Source of the DNA: Heliocidaris erythrogramma
Lineage: Eukaryota; Echinodermata; Echinoidea; Camarodonta; Echinometridae
Length of the DNA stretch: 64,000 nt
Reading direction: 5' to 3'
Assembly: GCA_025617745.1 (NCBI GenBank)
Contig: CM046869.1
Coordinates: 7,588,244-7,652,243 of the forward strand
Position 1 is the first letter of the stretch. Each line of letters begins with the position of its first letter. The translations under genes and the position numbers were made by a program. Shown here piece after piece: positions 48,015 through 60,525 of the stretch. The notes beneath the pieces are model-generated. The model was not told where the DNA came from. It made no database searches and worked only from the letters and a program-made list of their open reading frames with translations.

Positions 48015-48081
48015 CCCGTTGCCCACAGGAACCAGTGCATCCCTGTATTAAGTCTACAGGCATCAGTAGTCAATGGGTTAA
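48011..48081. mobile_element. 71-bp TTAA-flanked mini-element
   Basis: It runs from TTAACCCGTTGCCCACAGG to TCAATGGGTTAA. It is related to 7292-7371 and abuts the ~400-bp element, sharing its TTAA. Confidence 0.7.
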
Positions 48082-48134
48082 GTGGTGATTTAACACTTTC
48101 ATTTTCAGAGAAGAAGACACTGACATGAATAGTA

Positions 48135-48403
48135 CCATCATTTGGAAAAGTTTAAGACCACCTCGGGATTTGTGGGTATTTCAATAATTCGGAATACTTT
48201 CTTTTGTCTCATTGAATCAATACATAACATGTTTACTACAGAGATCAGTAGCACAAGAGTAATGGTATAAGCCTATAGTTCAAGTATGATACATAGGTTA
48301 TGCCATGAAAATAATTGTATGTCTGAAAAATAAGTTATTTATTTTTTCTTTCTTTGACTTATTGCATTTTGGAATAGTGGTCTTAAACTTTTGCAAATGA
48401 TGG
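48135..48403. mobile_element. MITE with TA flanks and CCATCATTTG ends
   Basis: The left end CCATCATTTGGAAAAGTTTA continues AGACCAC. The right end GTGGTCTTAAACTTTTGCAA continues ATGATGG. TA is present on both sides. It is of the Tc1/mariner type, 269 bp and non-coding. Confidence 0.83.
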
Positions 48404-49006
48404 TAGTAGGCTACATGTACCTGTCTGAAGATATTCAAAATCCTGTGCAAGAGTGCAAATTGAAGTGTATGTACATACAACTAGGAAAAATATATGTAAG
48501 GGGGAAATAAGAGGAAAGAGATGGAAAATTTTGGAGAAATAGAAGGTGAAAATAATGTAAATAGAAAAGTCATAAAGAGGAGAAAGGAGACAGTAAAAAT
48601 CTTGATTTGAAAGAGATTATATTATTTTTGATACTTTTTGTCTTACATGTAAAGTGAAATGAAATAAAAATTTAGAAGGGAAAATGAAGATTTCTTAAAA
48701 GAAAAAAAAATGGACAGTTATCACTAGGAACATAAAGTACAATACTTTAAATCGTAACAAAATCTCATCGAATTAGAAACTATAACAATTTCCACTTAAT
48801 AGGCAGACACACAAAAAAGTGCAATTCCTACTTTTGAAAAGTATATCAAACATAGCATGAATAGAATTGAAGGAAGCAAATATCTCACACAGGAAGTACT
48901 TGAGAAAAGTAAAGTGGCATAATAGTACTCAGTTCATGTTTATTGAAACAAATGTACATGTATACATGTACATCCACATGTGCAGAATCGAGATCTGCAT
49001 ATTACT

Positions 49007-49599
49007 TTAAAGGGCAATCCAACCTTGGTAATAAGATGATTTGTGAGATAGCAGAAAAATAAGAAAAACAGGAGGGTGAAAGTTTGAAAGAAATCGCACA
49101 AGGACTAAGAAAGTTATGGATGTTTGAAAAATGAGATCACTACATCTATGCGATATCTCAAATTGGCAATTTGGTGAGTCGATTGTGACATCTTTGTGGA
49201 CAACTCTCCCATTTGTCATGCACAAAAATATCATTAATTTGCGGTTTTCTTCGTGGCGCTTTTACCCTCGGGGCAGTACTCAAAATATATTGGAGATAGC
49301 TTATTGTTATAGGTCCTCATGAAAGAAAAAGATCCTACTGAGTAATACATTTTGATAAAAGTGACATTTTAGTCATTTTGTGTGTTGGAGCGAATGGGGG
49401 AGTTGTCCACAGCTACATCACAGTGACAATACCTATTCAGCCAATTTGAAATTCCCATATGTATAGCGATTACAACTTTCAAAAATTCATAACTCTCTTA
49501 CTGCTTGTCCGATTTCGTTCAAACTTTGACCAATCTGCATCTCTGATTTTTCCTCTTTCTTTCAAAGCAACTTGCTATTAAGGTTGGATTTCCCTTTAA
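49007..49599. mobile_element. ~590-bp TTAA element with AGGGCAATCCAACCTT ends
   Basis: TTAAAGGGCAATCCAACCTT is matched by AAGGTTGGATTTCCCTTTAA. AAAGAAATCGCACAAGGA-like and ACTTTCAAAAATTCATAACT arms recur inverted, as do GTGGACAACTC and GAGTTGTCCAC. A diverged relative lies near 34560-34722. Confidence 0.85.
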
Positions 49600-50522
49600 A
49601 GTATATATACTTGTTAGGCAGACATGTTCAATAATTAAGATGAGTCAACATTTGTCTAGCGGGAGAGAAGACACAGGAAAATATCAATTAATTGCCAATT
49701 CAGGAATGCAACCGATTTTGGACAAACTTCGCTAAGTTTTGATTTGTACTTCCTCCTACATGTACATGTACATGTACATGTATATCTTCGTACATGTATA
49801 TCTTTGTCCAAGTGTGCTTTATGAACTTTCATTCTGGTATGAAGACTTCCTGAATGGGGCATGCTGTACTTGTAAATCTAGGTCTCTTATAATGTATCTG
49901 AGATTTCTACTTTCATTTAGTAAGTGAGCGATACTCAATTGCTTAACTTATTCAATACAATTTTTTTCATAATACATAAAGTATAATGGCAATATCTTCT
50001 TGAAAAGTTTAACTGGTTAAAGCTACATGTACATGAATATAAAGGCAGACATTGTTCTATCGCCAACTAGATTTCCGAAATATGTAATGTCCAGTCATCC
50101 TATTAAAACAGTGTTTTTTCTTCAGATACTCAAATTCCCCCCCCCCCCCCAATACATACCCAATAACATTGAAAAATGACATATACCTGTACATTTAACT
50201 GACCATTCCATCTACAACACAAAATACAAGGTGGTAACTACATGTACGCAAGACATTAAACACAGAACCTTTACTACAGCTGTTTGGCTGATTTAGGCTT
50301 GAGTCAAACAACAGTGTATTATTTGTTAAAGTTTGTTTACAATTATATGCAACTTAACTCCCCTCACATTACTCAAAGATTGTCAATTGAAGAAGAAAAG
50401 CAGAAGGATGAAAGCCATAGAAATATTTGTATTGTAGATTTCAATCAAATTTCAATCACCACAGATGAACACAGGAAGGGGAGAGAGCGCAATCACAAAT
50501 ACTTCCCAGGTACCAATATGAC

Positions 50523-50664
50523 CTGGGGAGCGTTTCATCAAGCATTTTGTCAGTGGTTTTTACCGATAGCTGTTATAAGCTACTGAAATCCTTGCATCTG
50601 ATTGGCTGAGAGCAAATTTGTCAGCAAAAATCACTGACAAAACACTTGATGAAACGCTCCCCTG
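50523..50664. mobile_element. CWG-flanked palindromic MITE, copy 8
   Basis: Same family as 7414-7556, flanked by CTG on both sides. This copy is well preserved. Confidence 0.92.
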
Positions 50665-51002
50665 GCCTCATTCATGGCTTTTGGGGGCACCAGGGAACTG
50701 ATTTTCAGTAAGCAATATTGTGAACGTATATATTGTAAATGCCATCTTCAATCTGCCTTTGTCTACTTTTCATGTAAACTCCATATATGCAAAAGTACAC
50801 TGTATTGTAAATTGAATTCAGAGCATTCTACACTAAAAATTGGAAGCTGCATGTAAGCTTGGAACAAAGCTTAATCTTCAGAGCAACAAGCATCTAAATT
50901 CAAGCATCCAATATCAGACACTGTAATTTGTCAAAGTGCACCTGATCCATTCAAGTTTGTAGTGAAGGGATGGAAATCGTAGCAACGTTCATTCATATCT
51001 TA

Positions 51003-51465
51003 TGTGTCGATACGGAGAGGTAAAGAGGTATAAAAAGAGATAGAGAAAGAGGGAGGGTAGAGAGATAGGGATGTGTGTGTGTGTGTGTGAGGGTGTGTGT
51101 GTGTGTGTGTCAGAGAGAGAGAGAGAGATAATAGAAGGTGGGGTGGAGGGAGGAAAGAAAGAGAAGAAAGAGTGACAGAGACTAGAGAGAAAGAAATACA
51201 TGTACATGTAGAGACGGAGAAAGAACAGAGGACAGAGAGAGAGAGAGAGAGAGGAGATATGGAAGGAAAGAGAAGAGAGAGAGAAAAGAGTAATACAAGA
51301 AAGAGAGGATGTACAGAAAACGAGAGAAAGAAGAGATAGAAGAGGGAGAAAGGGGAACAAAGTGACGAATAAGAATACGAACGAGGATGAAGAGGAAGAG
51401 GTAGAGAAGAGGGAAGATGAGCAGAGGGAAGATGAGAGAGAGAGAGCTGTCAGAGAGAAAACAAC
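51003..51465. repeat. GA/GT microsatellite block
   Basis: It starts with (TG)n (51071-51110) and continues into a long purine tract of GA, GGA and GAAGAG words. The open frames here are repeat artefacts. Confidence 0.9.
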
Positions 51466-51830
51466 ACATTTGTCATCACACTACACAACTACGCGAGATT
51501 GCAAATCAAGCACTCGCGCAACATTTCGCACCACCGCAGCTGATAAAATGCCTTCTTGTGTTACCCCCGCAGCATATTGTGTGACCCTGGCAATCGTGAA
51601 TCCAAAGAATCCCATTGCTGATGATCTCTGATCGTCTGGGAAATCTATTAGGACATGGATAGCACTCAAAGGGCCTAGCCTGGATGAACGTTTATCATTA
51701 ATTTGGAAACATTACAGCGATAAATTGGGCGCAGCAGGTCTATAAGGCCTTCCATGGGGCACTGACAAAGCACTATCCCTTGTCTCTTCCTAAATTTAAA
51801 ACTGAGCAATAAGAATTGATTATCTTTATT

Positions 51831-51926
51831 GGATCTGAAAGCTTGGAAGAGGTATGGAGAGGAACGGAGGGTACAAAGGGATCTGAAAGCTTGGAAGAGG
51901 TATGGAGAGGATCAGAGGGTACAAAG
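51831..51926. repeat. 48-bp direct tandem duplication (two copies)
   Basis: GGATCTGAAAGCTTGGAAGA and GGTATGGAGAGG recur exactly 48 bp apart with few differences. The unit is 16 codons long and open in one + frame (SESLEEVWRG), but nothing else supports coding. Confidence 0.88.
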
Positions 51927-54900
51927 GGAGTGAATGGAAAGTTTCTCATAAATAGATGCACATGTGCATGTACATGTAGCTTCTTCAACATCAAGAGATC
52001 TCTCACAAACATTCATACCATCAACTCTCATTGAAAATGCAAAGACTCTCAAAGAAACATTAAACTGCAGCTTGGGGCCACAAAGGAAAGATATTGCTTC
52101 TCAGGGTGCATTTATGCTCACCTTTTTCAGGCCAGAATGAGTCTTTTGTTACGCGTTTAATTTCAAAACACGGTTGCGTCCTTTCTCATTTTCGTATAAT
52201 CGCCGATCCAAAACGCCGATCGTAAACTCACAAAAAGGTGCGTTTTGTATCGGCGTTTCTCCAATAAGACGGTTTCTGGGGAAGCATAAACGCACGATCA
52301 GACATTCATGGCACAATGACAAAGTGAACATCCGGCTCTGTATACCGTACCCTACGCCAATAACGATGAATTTCAGGCTCTGTGCATTTGTGTAATATAA
52401 ATGACCATGGGTCCCTTTGTGAATTTTTATAAACTACATATACAACGTATCAGAGTGCAGAGAGAAGGAATTGAACAAATTTTTGGATTTATAATTTACT
52501 TTCCTGTTCCTCTACAAGAATATTGCAGAGCCAATATTAGTGAACAATTTGGCAAATGCTAGTACAATTGATCTTACTTTACAAACTTCTGGGTATAGGC
52601 TTTATTATCTCAGAAAAGAGCAACATCATGAACGTACATGTAACTTCTGATTCATAATACAAGTATTCCTTCTCCCTGCTCTTTATTATAGATAATAAAA
52701 TGAAATAAATTATTTGACCATGCACTTGAGAGTGCAATCTCATTCTATCTAATAATGTGGTCAATTTTGCCATCCCTGTGTTTCTGACGACCCTTTGTTC
52801 CCCTTCTTATGCCACCCCCCCCCCCCCCCCCTCCTCAATCAATTCAACCTCCTCCTGCTCATACTGTATATAACCCAAGTGCCCCCGAGCTAGATACATT
52901 GATCGCATCTTATTACACCTCATTTGCTGATGCACCGCACTTTGTCCAGACGAGACGTATTCATTTAGGGCTACGTGGAGCGTAGCGCCACCAGCTGTAG
53001 AAGACATCTTCAGAGTGCCATCTTTCAGAGGGCTGCTTTCAGCACAGGAGGGAGCACCTCTTGGGCAAATTAAAAGCATTTTAGTGAGGAATGGCTCTCA
53101 TCACAGCAGGTTTCACATGTATGGGATAGAGCCGTTTAATTCATAATAAATCCAATAAGAACCAGTTCACAAGTATAATCAAATCTTGCCGCGATCATAG
53201 GTTGTATCTTCATTGCATACATGCACTTGTGCATTGTACATGTACTGTAGGCCTTACATCTAATATATTTTTCACTATTAACAATATCTTTGGTACGAGC
53301 ATGTACTGTAAACAATTCTTTTGCAAAATACCTGTAAATTGAAGGGAAAAAAAATCTAATTAACTGTATTAAGAAATTAAACTTCTTTTTATAATCCAAG
53401 TGTTTGAATGTTTATGATCACAATTCACATAGTAAACTTCTGAAAGACCTAGTTATTTTATCCTTTTTTTCTCCAAAAACAAATATTTGAGGTTCAACCT
53501 AACTTTGTATGGCACTGTTATCCCTGTTCTATCAGAATGATATTTTAATTTTAGACTATATATGCCCTACATATTTCCCCCAAAATTTAAGCATAATATC
53601 TCCCCTTGATGATTGGAGGACATCTCTTAATAAATATCTGATTTTAAAAATGCAATGTACCTTTAATAAGGAAGATTAATGGTGACGAATTGCAGGTATT
53701 GATATTTAATACTTTTCGCTAAAGCATTCCTGAACTTGACAATTTTAGAGCATGGGTGACTGAATATGTAAAGTGTACTTTGATGACAGGAAATGCTTAC
53801 CAGATTACACACCCTAAACGGACACAAATACTGTATCTAATAGCATCACCATTGCAGTTCCTACCAGAGTATACAATAATACTTCCTTCCTTCTCTCCTG
53901 GGCTCTCGAGCTGAACCCCCCCCCCCCCCCCCAACATAAATGTAGGCCATATTTCACTCACTTTGGACCCCAGAAGGAAGGAAACACATTTAATACTACT
54001 GGGTGAACGTTACACGAAAATATCCAAATTTGTGTAATACATACATGTATGCAAGTATATGAGTCTACGGGTAAACGGTGCCCAATATTCCAATCATTTA
54101 CATGTATGGACATACATGTAGGTGATACAGTTGTCATGATGATTATCTAGAACTTAATCCCATTCACACTGTCGATTGAGAGCAAGAAGGGTTTAACTCT
54201 GTGTTAAATGAAATGAGTTAACGCCCTTCTGGCTCTCACGAGATGATTTTACTTGGTACCCAACATGTGAATGCATTTACTCCAGTCGCATAATTACATG
54301 TACAATCAAAATACAAAGAAGTTCATGCACTTAATACAAGGTCTGTCGTTGTTCTCATACAACATATCTGTGTCCATGAATCCATCGGAACAAAGTCAAA
54401 CTTTAAAAGCTCTTTCTTATTCAGCCATTCATGAGGGCAGCCAACATAATCATTCTATTAGTTCAATTGATGAATTAGATTGATCTACAAATGTGTAGGC
54501 CAAGTGTCACTGATATTTATTTGAAAATATAAAAGTACTACATGTATTTCCTGAAGAACCTTCATGAATATATTTCAAATGTTATGAAATTGCATAAAGC
54601 CTCTAGATTACTATACATACTTGTACAAATAGTTTAACAATTACTACCAGTAAATCTACCAAATACCAGCAGTATTTCTGTCTGATACACTTCATTGCTT
54701 TACTGTGAAAAGGGCCTGTCAAACGATGTAGCATGGTACATTTGAATGTCTGCATATGAAACATATGTAAGTATGAAACTGCACTAAGTACGCCTGCATG
54801 AACATACAGTTCATTAGTATTAAACCAGGGAAATGTAACTATACCGGTACATTTCCCTGTTGTAACTATAGCACAAATAAGGCATGAAGCTTTGATGAAG

Positions 54901-55815
54901 GGTTTTCTTGAAATAGGGTGTTGACAAACACACTGTCGCCTATACATGTACATGTGCAAACTATAGTACAGTTCATAGTAAATACATGTAAATCAAAATG
55001 GTGAAGCTACATGTACATTGGTACATTTATCGTAGGTCTACTTCCTGCTACACTGAAGGCCAATACTCGGTACACATCCCACATTTTGTAACGGTTTCAG
55101 ACTGCTCACAATCAGCATTACAATAGTATTGAATAGAAACCATGATCATAATAGGGTCTCACAACCCACACAAAAGCTTGTCAATGACCTTCATTATCAA
55201 GCATAATTCTGCATTCCTCTATTGTCCTGCTGGTGTTGTTGTTTCTTTGTGAGCCTGTGATCTCACTGGCTATGTAAACAGTAATGAAATCACAGATTTA
55301 TTGAGTCCAGCTTGATGATAGTACTATACCCCAGCCACACCAAGGAGTTCTGTTATAACTACTTGGTCACACTAACTATAAACGAGACCGGCAACAGACT
55401 ATTAATGTACACTACCCAGAATGGCAAAGAACCAATCGCTTTGAAGTTGGTGGTGCGACTGAGGTATAAGTTATACATCTACATGTATGTTCAAGTTTGT
55501 GGAACATCAAATGCTCAGTATTATAAACATCTGACCATAGAGCCTGTCTATTCTCAAGTGATCAACCAAATGATGACATAGAGAGAATCACAAGACTGAG
55601 GAGCTCTTGATCAACAAGACTTTTGTAGTCTACATGTATCTGGATTACTACCAAATATGATACAGTACTCAAACCTAAATGTACACTTGATACAAAATGT
55701 ACATGTAGGCCTATGTGTATATGCATAGGACTACCCTCCTATAAATCGATCTAATTATTGTACATTCATGTACATACGGTTGGCTTACAACTTTTAGCCT
55801 ATAGAGTGTATCTGG

Positions 55816-55941
55816 GGGCCTGTAACATAAAGAGATAAATCAATTTTACGATTGATATCAATCGTAAGTCTATGGCAAACCATGTACTGAAGAGTTACAA
55901 TTAATCGTAAGATTGATTGTATCTCTTTATGTTACAGGCCC
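55816..55941. mobile_element. Palindromic MITE with GGGCCTGTAACATAAAGAG ends
   Basis: GGGCCTGTAACATAAAGAGA at the left pairs with TCTCTTTATGTTACAGGCCC at the right, and the arms extend further (TTACGATTGAT against ATCGTAAGATTGAT). The element is 126 bp, and both arms are well preserved. Confidence 0.88.
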
Positions 55942-56236
55942 ATGTACTCATTAATCCTTGTCTTCATGCAAAATTAAAACAGTTACCGTAAACGGGGTGA
56001 ATAGGACCAAAAATTGGAAGGGTGTTTTGACATGCTTTCATCTCCAAAGGTGAAACCAACCCTCTTTATTTTTTAAGCATTATACATAAAATAATGATAA
56101 AGATCTGTATCATTACATTAGGAAAACTTTTTGTCAGAAGCTTATCAAATTTTTGTTCCTATTCGCCCAGGTGTTCTAATTCACCCTGTATTACAGTATT
56201 CAATGCTACAGATATCCGGGCTAGCAAACATGTTCT

Positions 56237-56496
56237 TTAACCCCCCTACCATGCCGTGGACGGCAAATACCGCCCCAAAAATTCAGTGTTGAACATTTCA
56301 TTTTGGGCTCAGAATGGCTTGAAAATTCTCCCTCTAACAGAAACCTGTGCCTTCAATATAATGTTTATTCCTGTGCAATATATCTTTGCCCAATTTGCTC
56401 AAGAAAAAAACTCAATGAAAGTTCATACTTACATGTAACTCTTGAAAGTTCATTTTGACAATTGGTAAAAAAATCTGGTGGCATGGAAGGGGTTAA
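56237..56496. mobile_element. 260-bp TTAA element with CCATGCC ends
   Basis: TTAACCCCCCTACCATGCC at the left pairs with GGCATGGAAGGGGTTAA at the right. TTAA is present on both sides. No coding capacity. Confidence 0.8.
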
Positions 56497-57419
56497 ATGC
56501 ACTGTCATGTCTTGCGTATCATTTTGTATTCAGATACATTGTGTACATGTATATGTACATGTAATCACTATAATTTACGACACTAGGCCAAGAGTACTGC
56601 TCATGTGATTTACAGAAAATGAAAGTTATCAAACCATTACTGAACACATTATTCAAGCAATACCTTGTTGTACTAGGTATGGAAAGTGGGAGGGGATAAT
56701 ACAGGAGTTTAAATAAACTACAATGATAAAAAAGAGAGGATACAATGATAAAGAAATCATCTTGCCTTGGCATTCTTGGTCTGCAAAGTCCAGAGGGAAA
56801 TTTGAAGCTGTGATCCCAGCACCCTCACCTTTTCCAACATATTGACAGAGAATCGGTTGACAAACGGTAAATTCCCAAATCCAATCAAAAAGAAAATGTA
56901 TAGTCTTCAATTTTTCAAGATCTTCAGTTGATTGTATTAGAACAGAGTGTCCAGATAGCATGAACAATATAACATACATGTAAGCTGCAAATAAGACGGA
57001 TTATACATGTAGATATTCCACTCTCAAGTACAATTATGCAGAAGATGGTTGAAGTAATTATCCAAATTGGCAGTCAGAATGTCACTCATTGAGCCTCACC
57101 TCACCAAAGAAGAGTGACTTCATAAAAAGCCTCACAACAACATAGTTCAGCTTTCAAGAATATAATACAGAGATTTTAGTGAAATAGCTGGTGTTGAAAG
57201 AATTCCAAGGTTCCAAATTGCAACAATCACACAATAATCAAAGAATTATGCAATGAGAAAACGTAATGAGAAAACGTGATGAGCGTGGCAATGGTTTAGG
57301 ACACTATTTGAATAAAAACTGCAGAAAGACTTCAAGGAATCTCAAACACTTTCGAGTGCTGGTGAACAACTCTTCAGGTTGCTAAAGTTGATCTAATCCT
57401 TAGAATCTGAATCACAACC

Positions 57420-57575
57420 ATCAAAAAATTATATAGAAGATAATGTTCAACAAATTAAAGAAGATAATGATCAACAAATTAAAGAAGATAATGTTCAACA
57501 AATTAAAGAAAATATACTTTCAAATAAGAAGATATACTTTTAAATAAGGAGATATACTTTTAAATAAGGAGATAT
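57420..57575. repeat. Two short tandem repeats (AAGATAATGTTCAACAAATT; GGAGATATACTTTTAAATAA)
   Basis: The first 25-bp unit occurs three times (57437-57507) and the second 20-bp unit about three times (57508-57573). Confidence 0.85.
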
Positions 57576-59356
57576 CCAGGAGTCCAAGTAAATGAAACTG
57601 AAACCTTAGCCAAATCCTTCCCCAACATCCAGCTGAGCTCAAACGAATATGCTCTTCGAAGCACCTCTCGAACTCACTGAAAATTGCAGATTGCGTCAAA
57701 TTCAATGTCACTGTTGGACTGCTTGAGGGTATCAATTTTGCAGTATCAATATCTCATGATTTAAATTCATTAAGTGATTTACTCTCAAAATGTCAACTCC
57801 CATCATAGGCCTTCAGCAGTGATGACGTCCCTTGATGCCATGGTTACGTCATGGAGAGGGAAATTGGGAGCTCGTCTGAAATTTGGGGCAAAAAGAAAGG
57901 TCTCCATCGGTGTCTGAGCAACTCTGATAACTCAGGTCTCCTTCCGATTAGAAGATGAGAACAAATTGTGCTTTATCAGTTTGCTTTCAATTCCTAAACT
58001 TACAATCTCCAAGATCTTCCTCTCAAAATTGATGATCAATTACATATATGTAAAATAAGGACTAAAGTGGGAAACTTTCCAAGTTACTTTTTTAGTCTGT
58101 ATAAGTTGATGAGGCAAGTGGAAATATAACTTCCTAAATCAGAAAACTTTATCTGGCAAATATCTTCATATCATATCAATTTAATTACCACTGTCTACTT
58201 TATTCCCACTGCAGAACTACTGTATACTTTTTTTAATGTCCAATACATACACATTTACCCCTGAAAGCTTTATCGATTCATCTATATTCAAGTCTTTATG
58301 GAAATTTTTCTTATTCACTATTCTATTAAGTTCTCAACAAGGTAATGATTTTAATGAAATTTCAAATTCAGAGGATCTCTTAATTTTGTAAAATGACCTG
58401 GTGTAAAAGTCAGATCATCTTCAATTCTGCAGCCTCATGGCAATCAACCAAGTCTGATTACAACTTCTCATCATATCTTTTGATGATTCTGACAAGATAT
58501 CTGACAGATCCGCACATCCTCAGGTCAATTTTTAGCGATCGTCGCAAGGTCAGGCCGAGTTTTAGGCCTCCATGCCAGGAACACCTTAATAGTCACTAGT
58601 CAGCTTTAATTCACATGATTCATCTAAAATATTAATCCATTAAAATCTCCGAACATGTAAATATACCTCATCTTTCTGATCCTCCACGAGTCCACATTAC
58701 TTTTCGAATGGGTAGACATTCTTATGTTTATTATTCCTCAGTTTGAGGAGAGCTAGAGGTGCATGTTATCAAATTTCCTGAAAAATGTGAAAAATCATTT
58801 CCGCAGTGCGCACATGGTATTAGTCCAGTGATTTCTTAGAGAGAAGGTCGAGTTCTGGGTAAGGTGTGAGCTTTAATTCTTTTTATGTCAGTTTAGAAGA
58901 TTATCATGAAAACAATGTACCCTGAAAAGAATAGCACTTCAAATACCCTTGTATTTGAAATATGACAAGAAAGAGCTCAAAAGTTTGGACCAAAAGTTCA
59001 TGTCACATGAGTGTAGTCCCATATACCCATATCTGTGTGCAGTGCATATGACTTTCAGCAAGTCTTAGTAATTTCTTATTTGAAGATTTCAAAACCACAT
59101 ACACTGTAGTATATATATATACACAAATTCTTTAAATGTACCACATAATCAACCTTTCCTAATTGCTTCCAAACAGTTGCTTCCACAGGGAAATCACATG
59201 ACCAGAACTCAACTTCATCTTTAAATCTTACTATGCTGCACATATTCTAAGATCCATATTGCAATGCAAGCCATTTCATGTTGAATGCTCAGAACCATAT
59301 CATCATCCAGATGGTTCCATCACAACTGTCCAGCCATTTATGCAAACAAGTGCAAA

Positions 59357-59842
59357 GGGGAGGGGGAGGGGTAGAGGGAGGGGGAGGGGGAGGGGGAGGG
59401 GGAGAGGGGAGGGGGGAGGGGAGGGGGAGGGGGAGGGGGAGGGGGAGGGGGAGGGGGAGGGGGAGGGGGAGGGGGAGGGGGAGGGGGAGGGGGAGAGGGA
59501 GGGGGAGGGGGAGGGGGAGGGGGAGGGGGAGGGGGAGGGGGAGGGGGAGGGGGAGGGGGAGGGGGAGGGGGAGGGGGAGGGGGAGGGGGAGGGGGGAGGG
59601 GGGAGGGGGAGGGGGAGGGGGAGGGGAAGAGGAGAGGAGGGAGGGGGAGGGGAAGAGGGAGGGGAAGAGGAGGGGAAGAGGGAGGGGAAGAGGGAGGGGA
59701 GGGGGGGGAGGGGAGGGGAGGGGAGGGGAGGGGAGGGGAGGGGGAGGGGAAGAGGGAGGGGGAGGGAAGGGGAGGGGAAAGGGGAGGGGAAGAGGGAGGG
59801 GGAGGGGAGAGGGAGGGGGAGGGGAAGGGGAGGGGGAAGGGG
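59357..59842. repeat. G-rich array (AGGGGG)n, 486 bp
   Basis: An almost uninterrupted array of GGGGGA hexamers, grading into GGGGA and GGGAAGA variants at the right. Every unit carries a G-run, so the + strand has high G-quadruplex potential. All five overlapping frames are open and give Gly-Glu/Gly-Arg or Pro-rich peptides, which are artefacts. Confidence 0.97.
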
Positions 59843-60229
59843 TCCTTCCACATTTCCATAAAACCATATGACATTGACAATACAATGAACGTTTTTAAAA
59901 TCCATGTACTGGTACCCTATATATCTAGATGTTAAGTCCGAATACATATCAAGAGTTTTTTTTGTTTTTTTGTCAATAATGTAAGCTTTTTCCATGAAGA
60001 AGTACATGTAGAAATTTAATACCGTTTGTTGAAAATGACAGCCCGATTTAATGTGACATTGTACTGTATTATTCTTTATTTATTATTCATTAAGCTTCTG
60101 TGTCTTTCATTATTGCTGACATCAAGTTTGCTTTATTTATAGTTCATGATATGACAAATTATCAGCAGTGCTAATGTACACACGTAGCAAGCATTCACCA
60201 GACGTGTATGTACATATACCCTTGTCATA

Positions 60230-60525
60230 TCCACATTAATTCATCAATGCCTCATATGTTTGTTATCAAGGATCATTAAGCACACAATGATAGATTTTCT
60301 GTGTCCTCCACAGCGCATCTTCAGTTCATTTCATCATCCTGGTATGTTCATGTTTGTAATCATGGGTCCTTGAGGATACAATGACAGATTCTCTCAATTT
60401 CTCTGTGTCATCCACAACGCATCTTCGACGCTCGTTTCATCAACACGGCATGTTCATGTTTGTAATCATGGGTCATTAAGCACATAGATTCTTCTGTGTC
60501 CTTCGCACTGCATCTTCTGCGCTTG
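60230..60525. repeat. Imperfect tandem repeat, three units of about 100 bp
   Basis: CTGTGTCCTCCACAGCGCAT (60299), its variant at 60402 and a third at 60494 each follow TGTTTGTAATCATGGGTC-like sequence and precede TCATTTCATC-like words. Confidence 0.75.

Noticed and set aside
51481..51669. 62-codon minus frame (IDFPDDQRSSAMGFFGF)
   Set aside because: It has no splice sites or known domain, and an overlapping + frame is also open.
52807..53079. 90-codon GC-rich minus frame with MSSTAGGATLHVALNEY
   Set aside because: It looks exon-like, but no convincing donor in phase was found (best GTGTAA), and the frame ends in a poly-C run. It is kept only as a region to inspect.
59259..60007. Several 180-234-codon open frames, Gly/Arg/Glu-rich on + and Pro-rich on -
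   Set aside because: They are translations of the (AGGGGG)n array; all frames are open because the unit has no stop codon.
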